Shown here: one piece after another, positions 6,422 to 15,271 of the stretch
Numbering within the stretch: the stretch's first letter is position 1
How the letters are laid out: every line of letters starts with the position of its first letter
Source of the DNA: Planctomycetota bacterium
Lineage (GTDB): Bacteria; Planctomycetota; Planctomycetia; Pirellulales; Pirellulaceae
Direction: 5' to 3'
DNA: 21,286 nucleotides
NCBI GenBank assembly: GCA_024274855.1
Contig: JAJSAJ010000123.1
Span: 1-21,286 of the forward strand
Made by a program: the position numbers and the translations under genes
The notes under the pieces: model-generated
Databases searched by the model: none
What the model was told of the DNA's origin: nothing
Seen by the model: only the letters and a program-made list of their open reading frames with translations

Positions 6422-9259
6422 TTAGCTTCGTCCGCTGACCGGTCCGCCGTTATTGTCAACGTGAACGGCGACGCCCGCACGCTCAAGTGCATTCAGATCG
6501 ACCGCCTCGTCTTCGTCGGTCAACAGGTGGGCGGCCGTGCCGTGGGGCGGCATTGCGGGCGTCGCGGTTGGAGCGGTCGGCTGAGCAGCATTCTCTTGTG
6601 GCATTGGGGCATGACCACTATTCGCTTTTCGGTAGCCAGGCAGGAAGGTGTTGGCAAGCCAACGGAAGATGTAGTCGACAACACTCTTTGCAAGCCGAAT
6701 ATCGGGATTGGTCGTGTAGCCCATCGGCTCGAACCGCGTGTGCGAGAACTTGTTGACCAACACCTCCAACGGCACGCCGTACTGAAGACTCAGGGAAATC
6801 GCTGTCCCGAACGCATCCATCATCCCGCCAACCGTACTTCCCTCCTTCGCCATCGTCAGGAACAACTCGCCTGGCCGTCCGTCCGGATAGAGTCCAACAT
6901 TGATGTAGCCCTCGTGCCCCCCCACGCTAAACTTGTGAGTGATCGACTGCCGCGTGTCGGGCAGACGCTCGCGGCGAGGCCTTGACGACTGGTTCTCTTT
7001 TTCAAGGGCCTTGTCACTTTCGGATTGTGTTGACAATGGCTGGCTTTGCTTTGAGCCGTCTCGGTAGATGGCCAACGCTTTGAGCCCCATCTCCCAGCCC
7101 CATCGATAGGCGTCGGCAATGTCGTCTACCTTGATATCGGACGGCATGTTAACAGTCTTGGAAATGGCGCCGGAAAGGAACGGTTGGGCGGCAGCCATCA
7201 TACGTACGTGTGCTTTCCAAGGGATACTCCGCTTGCCCGTTGCCGGTTTGAATGCACAGTCGAAGACGGGCAGGTGCTCCTGTTTCAGATGGGGCGCTCC
7301 TTCAATCGTGTCGTGTTGGTTGATGTAGGTGATAATCTCCTCAACCTGCAAGTCACTGTAGCCAAGTGTCCGAAGACCCATCGCAACGGAACGATTTACG
7401 ATCTTCATGCTGCCGCCGCCCGCGAGCTGCTTGTACTTGACGAGTGCGATGTCCGGCTCAATTCCCGTCGTATCGCAATCCATCATGAAGCTGATGGTCC
7501 CTGTCGGTGCAAGAACGGTAGCTTGAGCGTTGCGGAAACCGTACTTTCTGCCTAACGCCAGAACGTCATCCCAAATCTGCCTTGCTGCTTCCTTCAACGG
7601 TTTCGGCCCCGCTTCGTTGATCTTATCGACCGCCTCGCGATGCATCTGCATGACACGAAGCATCGGATCGCGATTCTTGGCAAACTCGTCAAAAGCTCCA
7701 AGTACACCCGCCAGCTCCGCACTCGTATGATTTGCCGTCCCGTGAAGAATCGCGGTAATGGCACCGCATAAGCCATAGGCCGTGTCCGAATCATACGGCA
7801 CTCCACTGGTCATGATCAGACTGCCCAAATTCGAATAGCCGAGGCCCAGCGGGCGAAACAGGTGGCTGTTGCGTGTGATCTGCTCGGTTGGATAACTGGC
7901 ATGATCGACCAGGATCTCCTGAGCGATGAAGAAGGTCCGACATGCGGCTGTAAAACGAGTCGCGTCGAATGTTCCATCTTGCTTGCGAAACTGCATCAAG
8001 TTGATACTGGCCAAATTGCAAGCTGTATTGTCCAGGAACATGTATTCCGAACAGGGATTGCTGGCGTTAATGGGGCCCGAGTTCGGACAGGTGTGCCAGC
8101 GATTAATCGTCGAATCGTATTGCACGCCCGGATCACCACAATGCCACGCGCACTCGGCCATCCGCGTCAAGAGTTGCCTCGAATCAAACGAGGGACCGGA
8201 AGATCGTTTATCGGTCACCCAGTGCGTAGTCCACTTGCCACCCTTGCGAACGGTTTCCATGAACTCGTCCGTCACTCGCACTGATAAATTGGCGTTCTGG
8301 AACAGGATCGAGCTGTACGCTTCCCCGTTGAAGTTGGCTTCGTAGCCCCCTTTCTGGATCAGTACGTGAGCCTTCTTTTCTTCCTTCCACTTGCACTCGA
8401 TAAACTCAAGAATGTCTGGATGCCAGATTTTTAGCGATTGCATCTTGGCCGCGCGACGCGTCTTGCCGCCCGATTTGACCACTGCGGCAATCTGGTCATA
8501 CACACGCATGAATGACAAGGGACCGGATGGTCGTCCGCCACCAGATAGCTTCTCGCGATGTGACCGGATAGTCGAAAGGTCGGTCCCTGTTCCCGAACCA
8601 AATTTGAATAGCATCGCCTCGCTGGTTGCTAACGACATGATGTCTTCCATGTTGTCGTCAACACTCTGGATGAAGCAGGCCGATGCTTGAGGGTATTCGT
8701 AGGGGTTTTCCGTCTGTATCACGTCGGCCGTCTGCGGATCCCAGCGCCAGTGACACTGATCACCCTCGACACCTAACTCGTGGAATAGACCGACATTGAA
8801 CCAAACCGGCGAATTGAATGCGCCGTGCTGGTGCAAGCATAACCACGCCAAGTCGCGGTAAAACCGCTCTCCATCCTCGACGCTCGCAAAGTAACCATCC
8901 GATATGCCCCAGTCGGAAATCGTACGAACAACGCGATGAATCAACTGCCGAACACTCGTTTCACGCTGCTCGGTCCCGTTCTCACCATAAAAATACTTGC
9001 TGACGACCACATTCGTGGCCAATTGGCTCCATGAAGTTGGTACTTCGCACTGGGGTTGCTCGAATAATACGTCACCATTGTCGTCCTTGATCGCCGCACT
9101 ACGCGACTCCCAAGTGACCGTATCGAACGGATCGGTGACGTCTATCGGACAAAACGTTGGCTCAATCCGTAGCCCTCGGATTGACTCGTTGGCCATTTCA
9201 GATGCCTCGCGTGTCGTGCCCTGCTTTTCGTCCTTCCGGTTGACTTCCACACTCGCCAT
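6422..9259 (-). CDS. nrdJ: B12-dependent (class II) ribonucleotide reductase, cut by in-frame stop
   Basis: Adenosylcobalamin-dependent reductase making deoxyribonucleotides from ribonucleotides without oxygen. 945 residues are encoded up to the TAA. Visible motifs are FNSPVWFN (148-155), the disulfide Cys195 in SACFI, the radical-site cluster N401-P-C403-S-E405, and the partner Cys414 eleven residues later, the same spacing as in Thermotoga NrdJ. PTGTISFM lies in the second half. The TSCPD-type domain (GGHEGYINVGLYPDGRPGE onward) occupies about residues 790-890. The start is well supported: GGAAGGAGCTGAACC precedes the ATG on the minus strand, a strong ribosome-binding site. The core catalytic residues are all present, but the Cys-rich tail lies behind the stop (see 6305-6421); the full reading would be 984 codons including the stop position. 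I see no cobalamin riboswitch upstream. No class I or III reductase is in the window, so whether this is the only one is unknown. Confidence 0.93.
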   Translation of the reverse strand: MASVEVNRKDEKQGTTREASEMANESIRGLRIEPTFCPIDVTDPFDTVTWESRSAAIKDDNGDVLFEQPQCEVPTSWSQLATNVVVSKYFYGENGTEQRETSVRQLIHRVVRTISDWGISDGYFASVEDGERFYRDLAWLCLHQHGAFNSPVWFNVGLFHELGVEGDQCHWRWDPQTADVIQTENPYEYPQASACFIQSVDDNMEDIMSLATSEAMLFKFGSGTGTDLSTIRSHREKLSGGGRPSGPLSFMRVYDQIAAVVKSGGKTRRAAKMQSLKIWHPDILEFIECKWKEEKKAHVLIQKGGYEANFNGEAYSSILFQNANLSVRVTDEFMETVRKGGKWTTHWVTDKRSSGPSFDSRQLLTRMAECAWHCGDPGVQYDSTINRWHTCPNSGPINASNPCSEYMFLDNTACNLASINLMQFRKQDGTFDATRFTAACRTFFIAQEILVDHASYPTEQITRNSHLFRPLGLGYSNLGSLIMTSGVPYDSDTAYGLCGAITAILHGTANHTSAELAGVLGAFDEFAKNRDPMLRVMQMHREAVDKINEAGPKPLKEAARQIWDDVLALGRKYGFRNAQATVLAPTGTISFMMDCDTTGIEPDIALVKYKQLAGGGSMKIVNRSVAMGLRTLGYSDLQVEEIITYINQHDTIEGAPHLKQEHLPVFDCAFKPATGKRSIPWKAHVRMMAAAQPFLSGAISKTVNMPSDIKVDDIADAYRWGWEMGLKALAIYRDGSKQSQPLSTQSESDKALEKENQSSRPRRERLPDTRQSITHKFSVGGHEGYINVGLYPDGRPGELFLTMAKEGSTVGGMMDAFGTAISLSLQYGVPLEVLVNKFSHTRFEPMGYTTNPDIRLAKSVVDYIFRWLANTFLPGYRKANSGHAPMPQENAAQPTAPTATPAMPPHGTAAHLLTDEDEAVDLNALERAGVAVHVDNNGGPVSGRS

Positions 9260-10292
9260 GGTTCAGCTCCTTCCGTAACCCATTCGCCTTCATGGACAAT
9301 GAAAATCCTGACGAACAGTGTACATAGATATACTATTTCCCGACGTCTTGGCAGAGGGTTTTCCGAATGCCGTGGACAATCGGCTGAAATCCATTAAGCC
9401 TGTCGCCAACGGTTGTTCGCTGATGCCAACTCGCGAAGGACAGAGCTAGTTTGGAAAAGCCCTCACAACACTAGATATTGTAGCTGTGTCAAATGCTGCC
9501 ACAACATTTGGCACGAATGGCCGAGTTTACAGTTTTGTTTCCGGCCGTCAACGATGTTGTTTCGATCGGACTTAGATGCCGGTGCACTAAGGAGTTGCGA
9601 GCTGTCAGCCGTCTGGTTTGCACGGTGAAAACCGAGTTCAGATAGGATTGCAACCTGTTGCTACGTAACAGATTATGGAAATACTGGCTTAGATCGCGCC
9701 GTGGGGTGCCCGCATCGCGGTTTTTCCAAAAAAAAATGGCCAATTACCTCCCGGAACGGCGTGCTGGGTAAGATACGTTCCAGGGGAAAGATGGGGTGGC
9801 GAGATGGTCGCGGACGGGACATTTTGGTCGACCGTATTGGCCCCTGAGCGTATTGCCTCCTGCCTCTATTTTGGCAAGGCAGGTAGTCTCGAAAACCTCG
9901 CAGCTTTCCAAAACAGAAGCAGGCGTGAACTTCATTCTCATATCACAGCCAACGCGTAGAATCGTTCTTGATATTGGGCGTTCTAGAACAGGGGGCAACA
10001 AAGAATGGGCGGCTTGGTTTCGTCCGTTGCCTCCCGTTGATTCAATCCGTAACGGCTGTCATTTTGAGTGTTGCACACGACAAGACGTGCGAGATTTCCA
10101 AACAAGCGATCGCGAGAAATTGGGCCGGATCGCCTCTGATGGACTCAAAATCGGACTTCCCACGCTCGGAAACCGACCTGATCCACAAACCCAGAAACGT
10201 CGTTTCCGTTTCTTGCCATATGCATTGCTAGCGCGCACGGCATCAACAGACCCAGCGACGCCGTGGAAAGGAGAGTCAGCTGGCTTGGTGCA
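9260..10292. other. 1-kb stretch without a convincing gene
   Basis: This lies between the 5' end of nrdJ and the 3' end of rplU. The longest open frame (9796-10314, +, 172 codons) has no recognisable motif, crosses the end of rplU and has atypical composition, so I do not call it. Visible structure: a CCTGCCT/AGGCAGG hairpin (9859-9883) and an A-run at 9728-9736. rpmA (bL27), the usual partner of rplU, is not found downstream here. The stretch must contain the nrdJ promoter; AT-rich sequence around 9320-9335 is the best candidate region, with no clear consensus boxes. An unrecognised small RNA is possible. Confidence 0.45.
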
Positions 10293-10610
10293 TCAGGAGG
10301 CTTCGATCTTCTGAATGCAAACCCGGGTGTACAGCTGGCGATGGCCCGTGCGTCGCCGGTATGTTTTGCGACGCCGCATTTTTTGGATGAAGAGCTTGGG
10401 GCCTTGCTGGATGCCAACGACTTCGGCCGTAACTCGTGCGCCGTCCAGAACCGGCTTGCCAAGCTTAAGCCCCTCATCGCCCGAAATCGCCAGGACGCGA
10501 TCAAACGCCAATGCATCGCCCTTTGAGACCGATTGACGGTAGTCAATATCCAGATTCTGGCCTTCTTCCACGCGGTATTGTCGTCCGCCGTCGGCAATAA
10601 TCGCATACAT
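10293..10610 (-). CDS. rplU: 50S ribosomal protein bL21
   Basis: A 105-residue protein from ATG 10610, starting MYAIIADGGRQYRVEEGQ, the typical bL21 N-terminus. It ends with the basic RNA-binding segment RRRKTYRRRTGHRQ and a short tail, the normal family length. bL21 binds 23S rRNA in the large subunit. The frame is open for 21 more codons upstream, but those residues are not family-like. It lies about 300 bp downstream of rne in the same direction and is probably the last gene of the block. The usual neighbour rpmA does not follow. The stop is TGA. Confidence 0.93.
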   Translation of the reverse strand: MYAIIADGGRQYRVEEGQNLDIDYRQSVSKGDALAFDRVLAISGDEGLKLGKPVLDGARVTAEVVGIQQGPKLFIQKMRRRKTYRRRTGHRQLYTRVCIQKIEAS

Positions 10611-10909
10611 GATACGTCGTTCCCAATGGGCTTGAGCAAGGGTAGGGGGAAACCTCAAACGATAGTCGATCACCGCCGGTCCGTCGAGGGCTCGGAGGCG
10701 ATTTTTTTCGCTCGAGTGGACGGGGGGGCGGTTATTCTCAGTATGTACTTAAAAATGGGGGTGGTGAAGCGTCGCCCAATGCCACTGCGATTCTGCCTGA
10801 TCTAGCAGGTACGAAACGATTTGCACGCCCAGTTGTCGCAGGATGTGGGCGAACGGGTCGACCGTTTCCGTCCGTCGTTTTGAGCCGAACGGTCTGACGT
10901 CCAGCCGGG

Positions 10910-12517
10910 TCAGGGTAAATGCAGTTGCCGGCACTCGACATCACGGCAGTCCAATTCCAGATGTTCCGGATAAACTGTTTCGCTGCCGAGGATTTGGACG
11001 ACCATTCTGCCATCGTCTTCCATGGCAGTGATTTCTTTTCGTTTCTTGTTATTCAAGTAGGAGGCGACCTTATCATTCACGCGTACCGTCACGCGCGCGG
11101 CGCCCGCCTTTTGGGTCGCCAGCATCAGAACGCGAACGACTTCGATCGACATACTCTCCGCCGTCTTAACGACGCCGCGTCCCTTACAGCAAGGACAGTC
11201 GGCGTAGACGCTACGTTTGAGGCTAGGTCGGATGCGTTGGCGGGTCATTTCGATCAGGCCGAACGGGCTGGTCCGCAGGATTTTGGTTCGAGCCCGGTCG
11301 CGTTTCAGGGCATCTCGCAGAGCTCGCTCCACACCTCGTCGGTGTTTTTCCTTACGCATGTCGATAAAGTCATTGACGATGACGCCTCCGAGGTCGCGTA
11401 AACGGAGTTGCCTCGCGATTTCGCGAGCTGCAGCCAGATTCAGCTGGTAGGCTGTTTCTTCGGCCGAATCGTCGGCACGGAAATTGCCACTGTTGACGTC
11501 GATGGCGACCAATGCCTCGGTCGGATCGATGACAATCGAACCACCCGCTTCCAGCGGAAGATCTCGCTGGTGAATCCGTGTTATTTCTCGCTCCAATTTG
11601 TATTTGTGGAAAAGTGGTTCCTTGCCTTCGTACATTTGCAACCGGCCGACGTGACGAGGCATGACCAATTGCAGGAACTCTTTGGCGCGGTCATGCGCGG
11701 ATGTTTCATCGATATAGATAGCATCCACGTCCGATGTGAAGATGTCGCGGATGGTCCGAATGATCATATCGCTTTCTTCGTAGATATCGACGGGTGCCGC
11801 GTGTTTCTTGACGCGCCGCACAATGACTTTCCAGAGTCGCAGCAAATAGGCCATATCCCGAGACAGTTCTTTTTTCGTCCGACCCTGACCGGCGGTACGG
11901 ACGATGAATCCGAGTCCACGTGGTGGGTTCAGTTCGAGCAGTGTGTCTCGCAATTTATGCCGTTCATCTTCATCTTCTATTTTCCGTGACACGCCAACGC
12001 GTCCGAGGGCCGGCATCAACACCAGGTAACGTCCTGGAATGCTGATATACGTCGAGAGAGTCGGCCCCTTGGTGCCAATTCCCTCTTTGATGACTTGAAC
12101 CAGGACTTCATCGCCGCGTCGAAAGAGTTCCTGAATCGGAGGTTTGATTCGGGGGCGACTGCTTGGGCGTCGGCGATTTCGCGACCGATCAGGCCGCGAA
12201 CCGTTTTCCGGCTGATCGCTGCTGCCTGACGTGCCATGTGGGCTCGTCAGGGCTTGGTTGGGATCGTAGCCGCCTTGGCGAAAATACTGGGGCTCAACGT
12301 CACTGATATGCAAGAAACCATTGCGTCCGACGCCAAAATCGACAAAGGCCGCCTGGATACTCGGTTCTAAATTGACGATTTGTCCCTTGTAAATGTTGCC
12401 GACGTAATTGTCTTGGCTAGCTCGTTCGATATATAGTTCTTCCAAAAGTCCATCCTCAACGATCGCAATCCGGCATTCTTCCGGTTGCGAGACGTTGATT
12501 AGCATTTCCTTTTTCAT
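10910..12517 (-). CDS. rne: Ribonuclease E/G family endoribonuclease
   Basis: 535 residues, the size of RNase G or the catalytic half of RNase E. The N-terminus MKKEMLINVSQPEECRIAIV and the S1-type RNA-binding domain (about 36-165, NIYKGQIVNLEPSIQAAFVDF) are typical. A hydrophilic Gly/Ser/Arg-rich stretch at about 84-125 is inserted inside the S1 domain. The catalytic DNase I-like domain carries metal-binding Asp340 in LVAIDVNSGNF and the NDFIDM motif at 382-387. The zinc-link CPCCKGRG follows at 441-448, and a small domain closes the protein. There is no long C-terminal scaffold for a degradosome. The enzyme cuts single-stranded AU-rich RNA in mRNA decay and rRNA/tRNA maturation. The 152-bp leader holds two inverted repeats (12552-12589, 12617-12636). 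It follows the DUF2344 gene and precedes rplU. The stop is TGA. Confidence 0.92.
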   Translation of the reverse strand: MKKEMLINVSQPEECRIAIVEDGLLEELYIERASQDNYVGNIYKGQIVNLEPSIQAAFVDFGVGRNGFLHISDVEPQYFRQGGYDPNQALTSPHGTSGSSDQPENGSRPDRSRNRRRPSSRPRIKPPIQELFRRGDEVLVQVIKEGIGTKGPTLSTYISIPGRYLVLMPALGRVGVSRKIEDEDERHKLRDTLLELNPPRGLGFIVRTAGQGRTKKELSRDMAYLLRLWKVIVRRVKKHAAPVDIYEESDMIIRTIRDIFTSDVDAIYIDETSAHDRAKEFLQLVMPRHVGRLQMYEGKEPLFHKYKLEREITRIHQRDLPLEAGGSIVIDPTEALVAIDVNSGNFRADDSAEETAYQLNLAAAREIARQLRLRDLGGVIVNDFIDMRKEKHRRGVERALRDALKRDRARTKILRTSPFGLIEMTRQRIRPSLKRSVYADCPCCKGRGVVKTAESMSIEVVRVLMLATQKAGAARVTVRVNDKVASYLNNKKRKEITAMEDDGRMVVQILGSETVYPEHLELDCRDVECRQLHLP

Positions 12518-12551
12518 GGAGTTCGTTCTGCCTTCTTGGTCGGTGCAGAGC

Positions 12552-12589
12552 GATCGGTGCCGGTCGATAAGACCATTCAGCGACCGATC
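12552..12589 (-). promoter_or_regulatory. Inverted repeat in the rne leader
   Basis: GATCGGT at the left and ACCGATC at the right form a perfect 7-base inverted repeat around about 24 bases, 35 to 72 bases upstream of the rne ATG. It would fold in the rne mRNA leader or mark a DNA-binding site. Its function is unknown. Confidence 0.4.
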
Positions 12590-12616
12590 ACTGTGCTGAG
12601 TGAATTGGAATGTCAG

Positions 12617-12636
12617 CCATCGGGGGAACCCGATGG
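12617..12636 (-). promoter_or_regulatory. Perfect 8-bp hairpin between DUF2344 gene and rne
   Basis: CCATCGGG, GGAA loop, CCCGATGG: a perfect 8-base stem with a tetraloop, about 34 bases past the DUF2344 stop and 100 upstream of rne. No T-run follows in the direction of transcription, so it is not a classic terminator. It could be an RNA-processing or stability element, or part of an autoregulatory leader as known for E. coli rne. Confidence 0.5.
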
Positions 12637-12669
12637 TTACTTTGTGCTTATTGGTTCATGTTCGGAGGT

Positions 12670-13341
12670 TCACGTTTTCAGTGTTACCTCCGTCCGTTTC
12701 AGGCATTCACCTTGTTGTTCGAGATCATCGAGTTCGAGTGCTGCAAGAATGTCTCGTGGATTTGCGGATGCGCTATGAGTCGCTCGGATTCGGAAGCAGA
12801 GTACGTCATCCGCCAAGATCATTTCGTCAAGATTCAGAGGCACCTCGACAGGTTGCGGGTGACGATGCCGTTTGACTATCAGTGTGCGCTGTTTTTTGAG
12901 TTGTCGGATCGCTTGCTCGACACCGTATCGGCGATCTGCCGGAACGGGAAACGCGTAGCTCATCGATGTGACGCGGGCCTTTCCCTGGCAGGCAGGGACC
13001 TCGTTCACTTCAGTAATCGTTAGTCCATCCGGCGAATTGGCGGCGAGACGCTGATGCACTTCATCGGGCGTACGCCGCTCGGCCAGATCCAATTCCACGA
13101 CTTCCTCCAGTCCTTCGATACCGAGTGCCAGGGCGGAGGGGAATCGAATTTTTGGTTTAGGATGAAACCCGTGACTCATGCCGGGTCGCAAATCGGCTCG
13201 CCGCACCATCCGCTCCAACGTGCGCATCAGATCGTGATGGCCGATCCAACGCAACAGGCCTTGCTTGCTAAAGCGGATTTGCAATCGTTGGCAAGCAGGC
13301 TCGTTTGACGTCGATGGGGTGGGCACGTCGTTTAGCTCCAA
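12670..13341 (-). CDS. DUF2344 / TIGR03936 radical-SAM-associated protein
   Basis: 223 residues. The segment LQIRFSKQGLLRWIGHHDLMRTLERMVRRADL (about 20-52), followed by HGFHPKPKIRFPSALALGIEG, is the hallmark of the DUF2344/TIGR03936 domain. In many bacteria this domain is fused to, or encoded next to, a B12-binding radical-SAM protein. Here it stands alone with no radical-SAM gene beside it. Its biochemical role is not established; its frequent position next to rne/rng and rplU suggests RNA or ribosome metabolism, which is context only. It begins 29 bases after the ptsI stop, so it is likely in the same transcript. The stop is TGA. Confidence 0.8.
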   Translation of the reverse strand: MELNDVPTPSTSNEPACQRLQIRFSKQGLLRWIGHHDLMRTLERMVRRADLRPGMSHGFHPKPKIRFPSALALGIEGLEEVVELDLAERRTPDEVHQRLAANSPDGLTITEVNEVPACQGKARVTSMSYAFPVPADRRYGVEQAIRQLKKQRTLIVKRHRHPQPVEVPLNLDEMILADDVLCFRIRATHSASANPRDILAALELDDLEQQGECLKRTEVTLKT

Positions 13342-13370
13342 TATCCGGAAACGCTCATGAAATGGTGCCG

Positions 13371-15113
13371 TTATGTGTTCGTCTGCGGGGCAAGTTGTCT
13401 CAGTTGTTCTTGCAAGTAGTTATCGACCTCGCGAGCGCTTTCCATTTCCAACACGTGCGCTGCGACGGTTTCGCATTGGTCCAATGTGACGCTGCGGCAA
13501 ATTCGCTTGATTTCGGGAATTGCTGCCGGCGGTACACTGAAGCCCCGCAAGCCAAGTCCCAGGAGCAGCAGGGCGAGATGGGGAGTTCCGCTCATCTGCC
13601 CACAGACATTGGCCGGGATATTTGCCGCGCGAGCGGCCTTGAGGGTCATGTCGATCAGCTTAATAACGGCCGGATCGCACGCATGGTACAAATCAGCCAC
13701 TTCCTTGTTGCTGCGATCAACAGCCAAGGTGTATTGAGTGAGATCATTCGTGCCAATGCTGACAAAGTCGACTTCGCGCAAGAAATGATCAATCATCATG
13801 ACAGCTGCGGGAACCTCGACCATCATCCCAATTGGAATATCGGTGGGAATCGAGTGACCTTCATCCTGCAAATCTTCCATCGTCTCGCGAAGAAGAAGCT
13901 TGGCTTGGCGCAGTTCCAGCAGGGTGGTGACCAACGGGAACATGATTCTCGCGGATCCAAATGGGCTGGCTCGCAGAATGGCTCGCAACTGCGTACGAAA
14001 CAAGTCCAGGTTGCGCAACGACAATCGGATGCTTCGCAAGCCCAGAAACGGATTGTGTTCGTCCGCGACCAGCGAGGCGTATCCCATCTTGTCCGCGCCC
14101 AAATCGAGGGTTCGGATGACGACCGGACGTTGTTGCATCGCCTGGAGCACCTCGCGATACGCCTGATAGTGCGTCTCTTCAGTCGGTTCGGTGTCCGATC
14201 CAAGATAGAGGAACTCGGTCCGATACAGGCCAATCCCCCCTGCGCCACGTTCAATACAGGTCGGCACTTCCTGAGGGAATTCGATGTTCGCCAGCAGCTG
14301 AATGCGAGTGCCGTCACGCGTCTCGCATGGCAAATCTCGCAGTTGTTGCAGCCGCAGGGAGCGTGACCGATGTTGTTCGCATTTTTCTTGGTAGCTGGAA
14401 AGCGTTGCCGCATCGGGTTTGATGATCACGGTGCCTTGATCGCCATCAACGATCAAGTGGCTGCCGCAGACCACATTGACCAGCATCTGGCCGACGCCAA
14501 CGACGGCGGGGATCTCCAATCCCTTGGCTAGAATCGCTGTGTGCCCGCCCTCGCCACCCGCCTCGGTGACGAATCCGAGTACTTTGTGGCGGTCCAGTTT
14601 TGCTGTCTGGCTGGGCGTCAAGTCGTGTGCGAGAATGATCGCGGGATCCGTCAGTTTGCTCAGACTGGGCCGCTGGCGGGCCATCAGGTAGTCGAGCAAA
14701 CGCTGTTCGAGGTCTCGCAGGTCGTGCGCTCGCTCGGCCAGATAGGCGTTGTCCATCTGCTGGAACTTCCTCGCGTAGCCTCGCAACGTCTTGGCGACGG
14801 CGACCTCGGGCGGGCAGAGGTTCTCGCGGATCAACGCCTCGAGTCGAGTGCGTAGATGGGGGTCGCACATCATCTGCTGGTGCGCGGAAAAGATGGCTGC
14901 GTATTCGTCCCCAAGCTGTTCGGCAACCGACTCGCGATCCCTCCCAATGTCATCGGCAACCGCTTCCATGGCGAGGTCTAGCCGAGCCAGCTCGGCGTCA
15001 ACCTCGCTATGCGCAATACGGTGTTGAGGAAGGATAAACCCTTCTGTGTCGACAACCAACGCTTCGCCTATAGCGATGCCCGGCGAAACGGCAATGCCCT
15101 GCAATACCTGCAT
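13371..15113 (-). CDS. ptsI: PTS enzyme I (PEP-protein phosphotransferase)
   Basis: 580 residues, the standard EI length, without the N-terminal GAF domain of EI-Ntr. It takes phosphate from phosphoenolpyruvate and passes it to HPr. The N-terminal HPr-binding and swivel region ends in AGGEGGHTAILAKGLEIPAV, where His191 is the phosphorylated residue. The usual S/T before this His is Gly here. The C-terminal TIM-barrel has GGIGLYRTEFLYL (about 295), VSIGTNDLTQYTLAVDR, and the active-site Cys in NVCGQMSG near residue 500. All key residues are present, so it should be active. It lies 158 bases downstream of ptsH and just before the DUF2344 gene. The ATG leads directly into the family N-terminus MQVLQGIAVSPGIAIG. 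The stop is TAA. Confidence 0.95.
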   Translation of the reverse strand: MQVLQGIAVSPGIAIGEALVVDTEGFILPQHRIAHSEVDAELARLDLAMEAVADDIGRDRESVAEQLGDEYAAIFSAHQQMMCDPHLRTRLEALIRENLCPPEVAVAKTLRGYARKFQQMDNAYLAERAHDLRDLEQRLLDYLMARQRPSLSKLTDPAIILAHDLTPSQTAKLDRHKVLGFVTEAGGEGGHTAILAKGLEIPAVVGVGQMLVNVVCGSHLIVDGDQGTVIIKPDAATLSSYQEKCEQHRSRSLRLQQLRDLPCETRDGTRIQLLANIEFPQEVPTCIERGAGGIGLYRTEFLYLGSDTEPTEETHYQAYREVLQAMQQRPVVIRTLDLGADKMGYASLVADEHNPFLGLRSIRLSLRNLDLFRTQLRAILRASPFGSARIMFPLVTTLLELRQAKLLLRETMEDLQDEGHSIPTDIPIGMMVEVPAAVMMIDHFLREVDFVSIGTNDLTQYTLAVDRSNKEVADLYHACDPAVIKLIDMTLKAARAANIPANVCGQMSGTPHLALLLLGLGLRGFSVPPAAIPEIKRICRSVTLDQCETVAAHVLEMESAREVDNYLQEQLRQLAPQTNT

Positions 15114-15271
15114 GGTTCATCTCGATGGTTCACGGAAGGGTGGGTTCGCCGGCCGACTCCAATGCGGGGCGGCGCGATCAACCATCCTGTTCTCCACGTG
15201 ATCGGACCACCGATACCGGAATAAAGGTTTTCGAAGGAGATACTGACCGAGCAGGCTTAACGTGCTGCTAC

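Noticed and set aside
6254..6985. 243-codon plus-strand ORF opposite the nrdJ 3' end
   Set aside because: Shadow of nrdJ and its Cys-rich tail on the other strand.
9796..10314. 172-codon plus-strand ORF in the gap upstream of nrdJ
   Set aside because: No recognisable motif, atypical composition, and it runs into the end of rplU on the other strand.
10774..10790. AATGCCACTG resembling a cobalamin riboswitch box
   Set aside because: An isolated match without the rest of the riboswitch, and not in the nrdJ leader.
10749..10934. 61-codon minus-strand ORF overlapping the end of rne (GTG start)
   Set aside because: Its position would suit translational coupling, but there is no ribosome-binding site or family resemblance. 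Comparative conservation would be needed to accept it.
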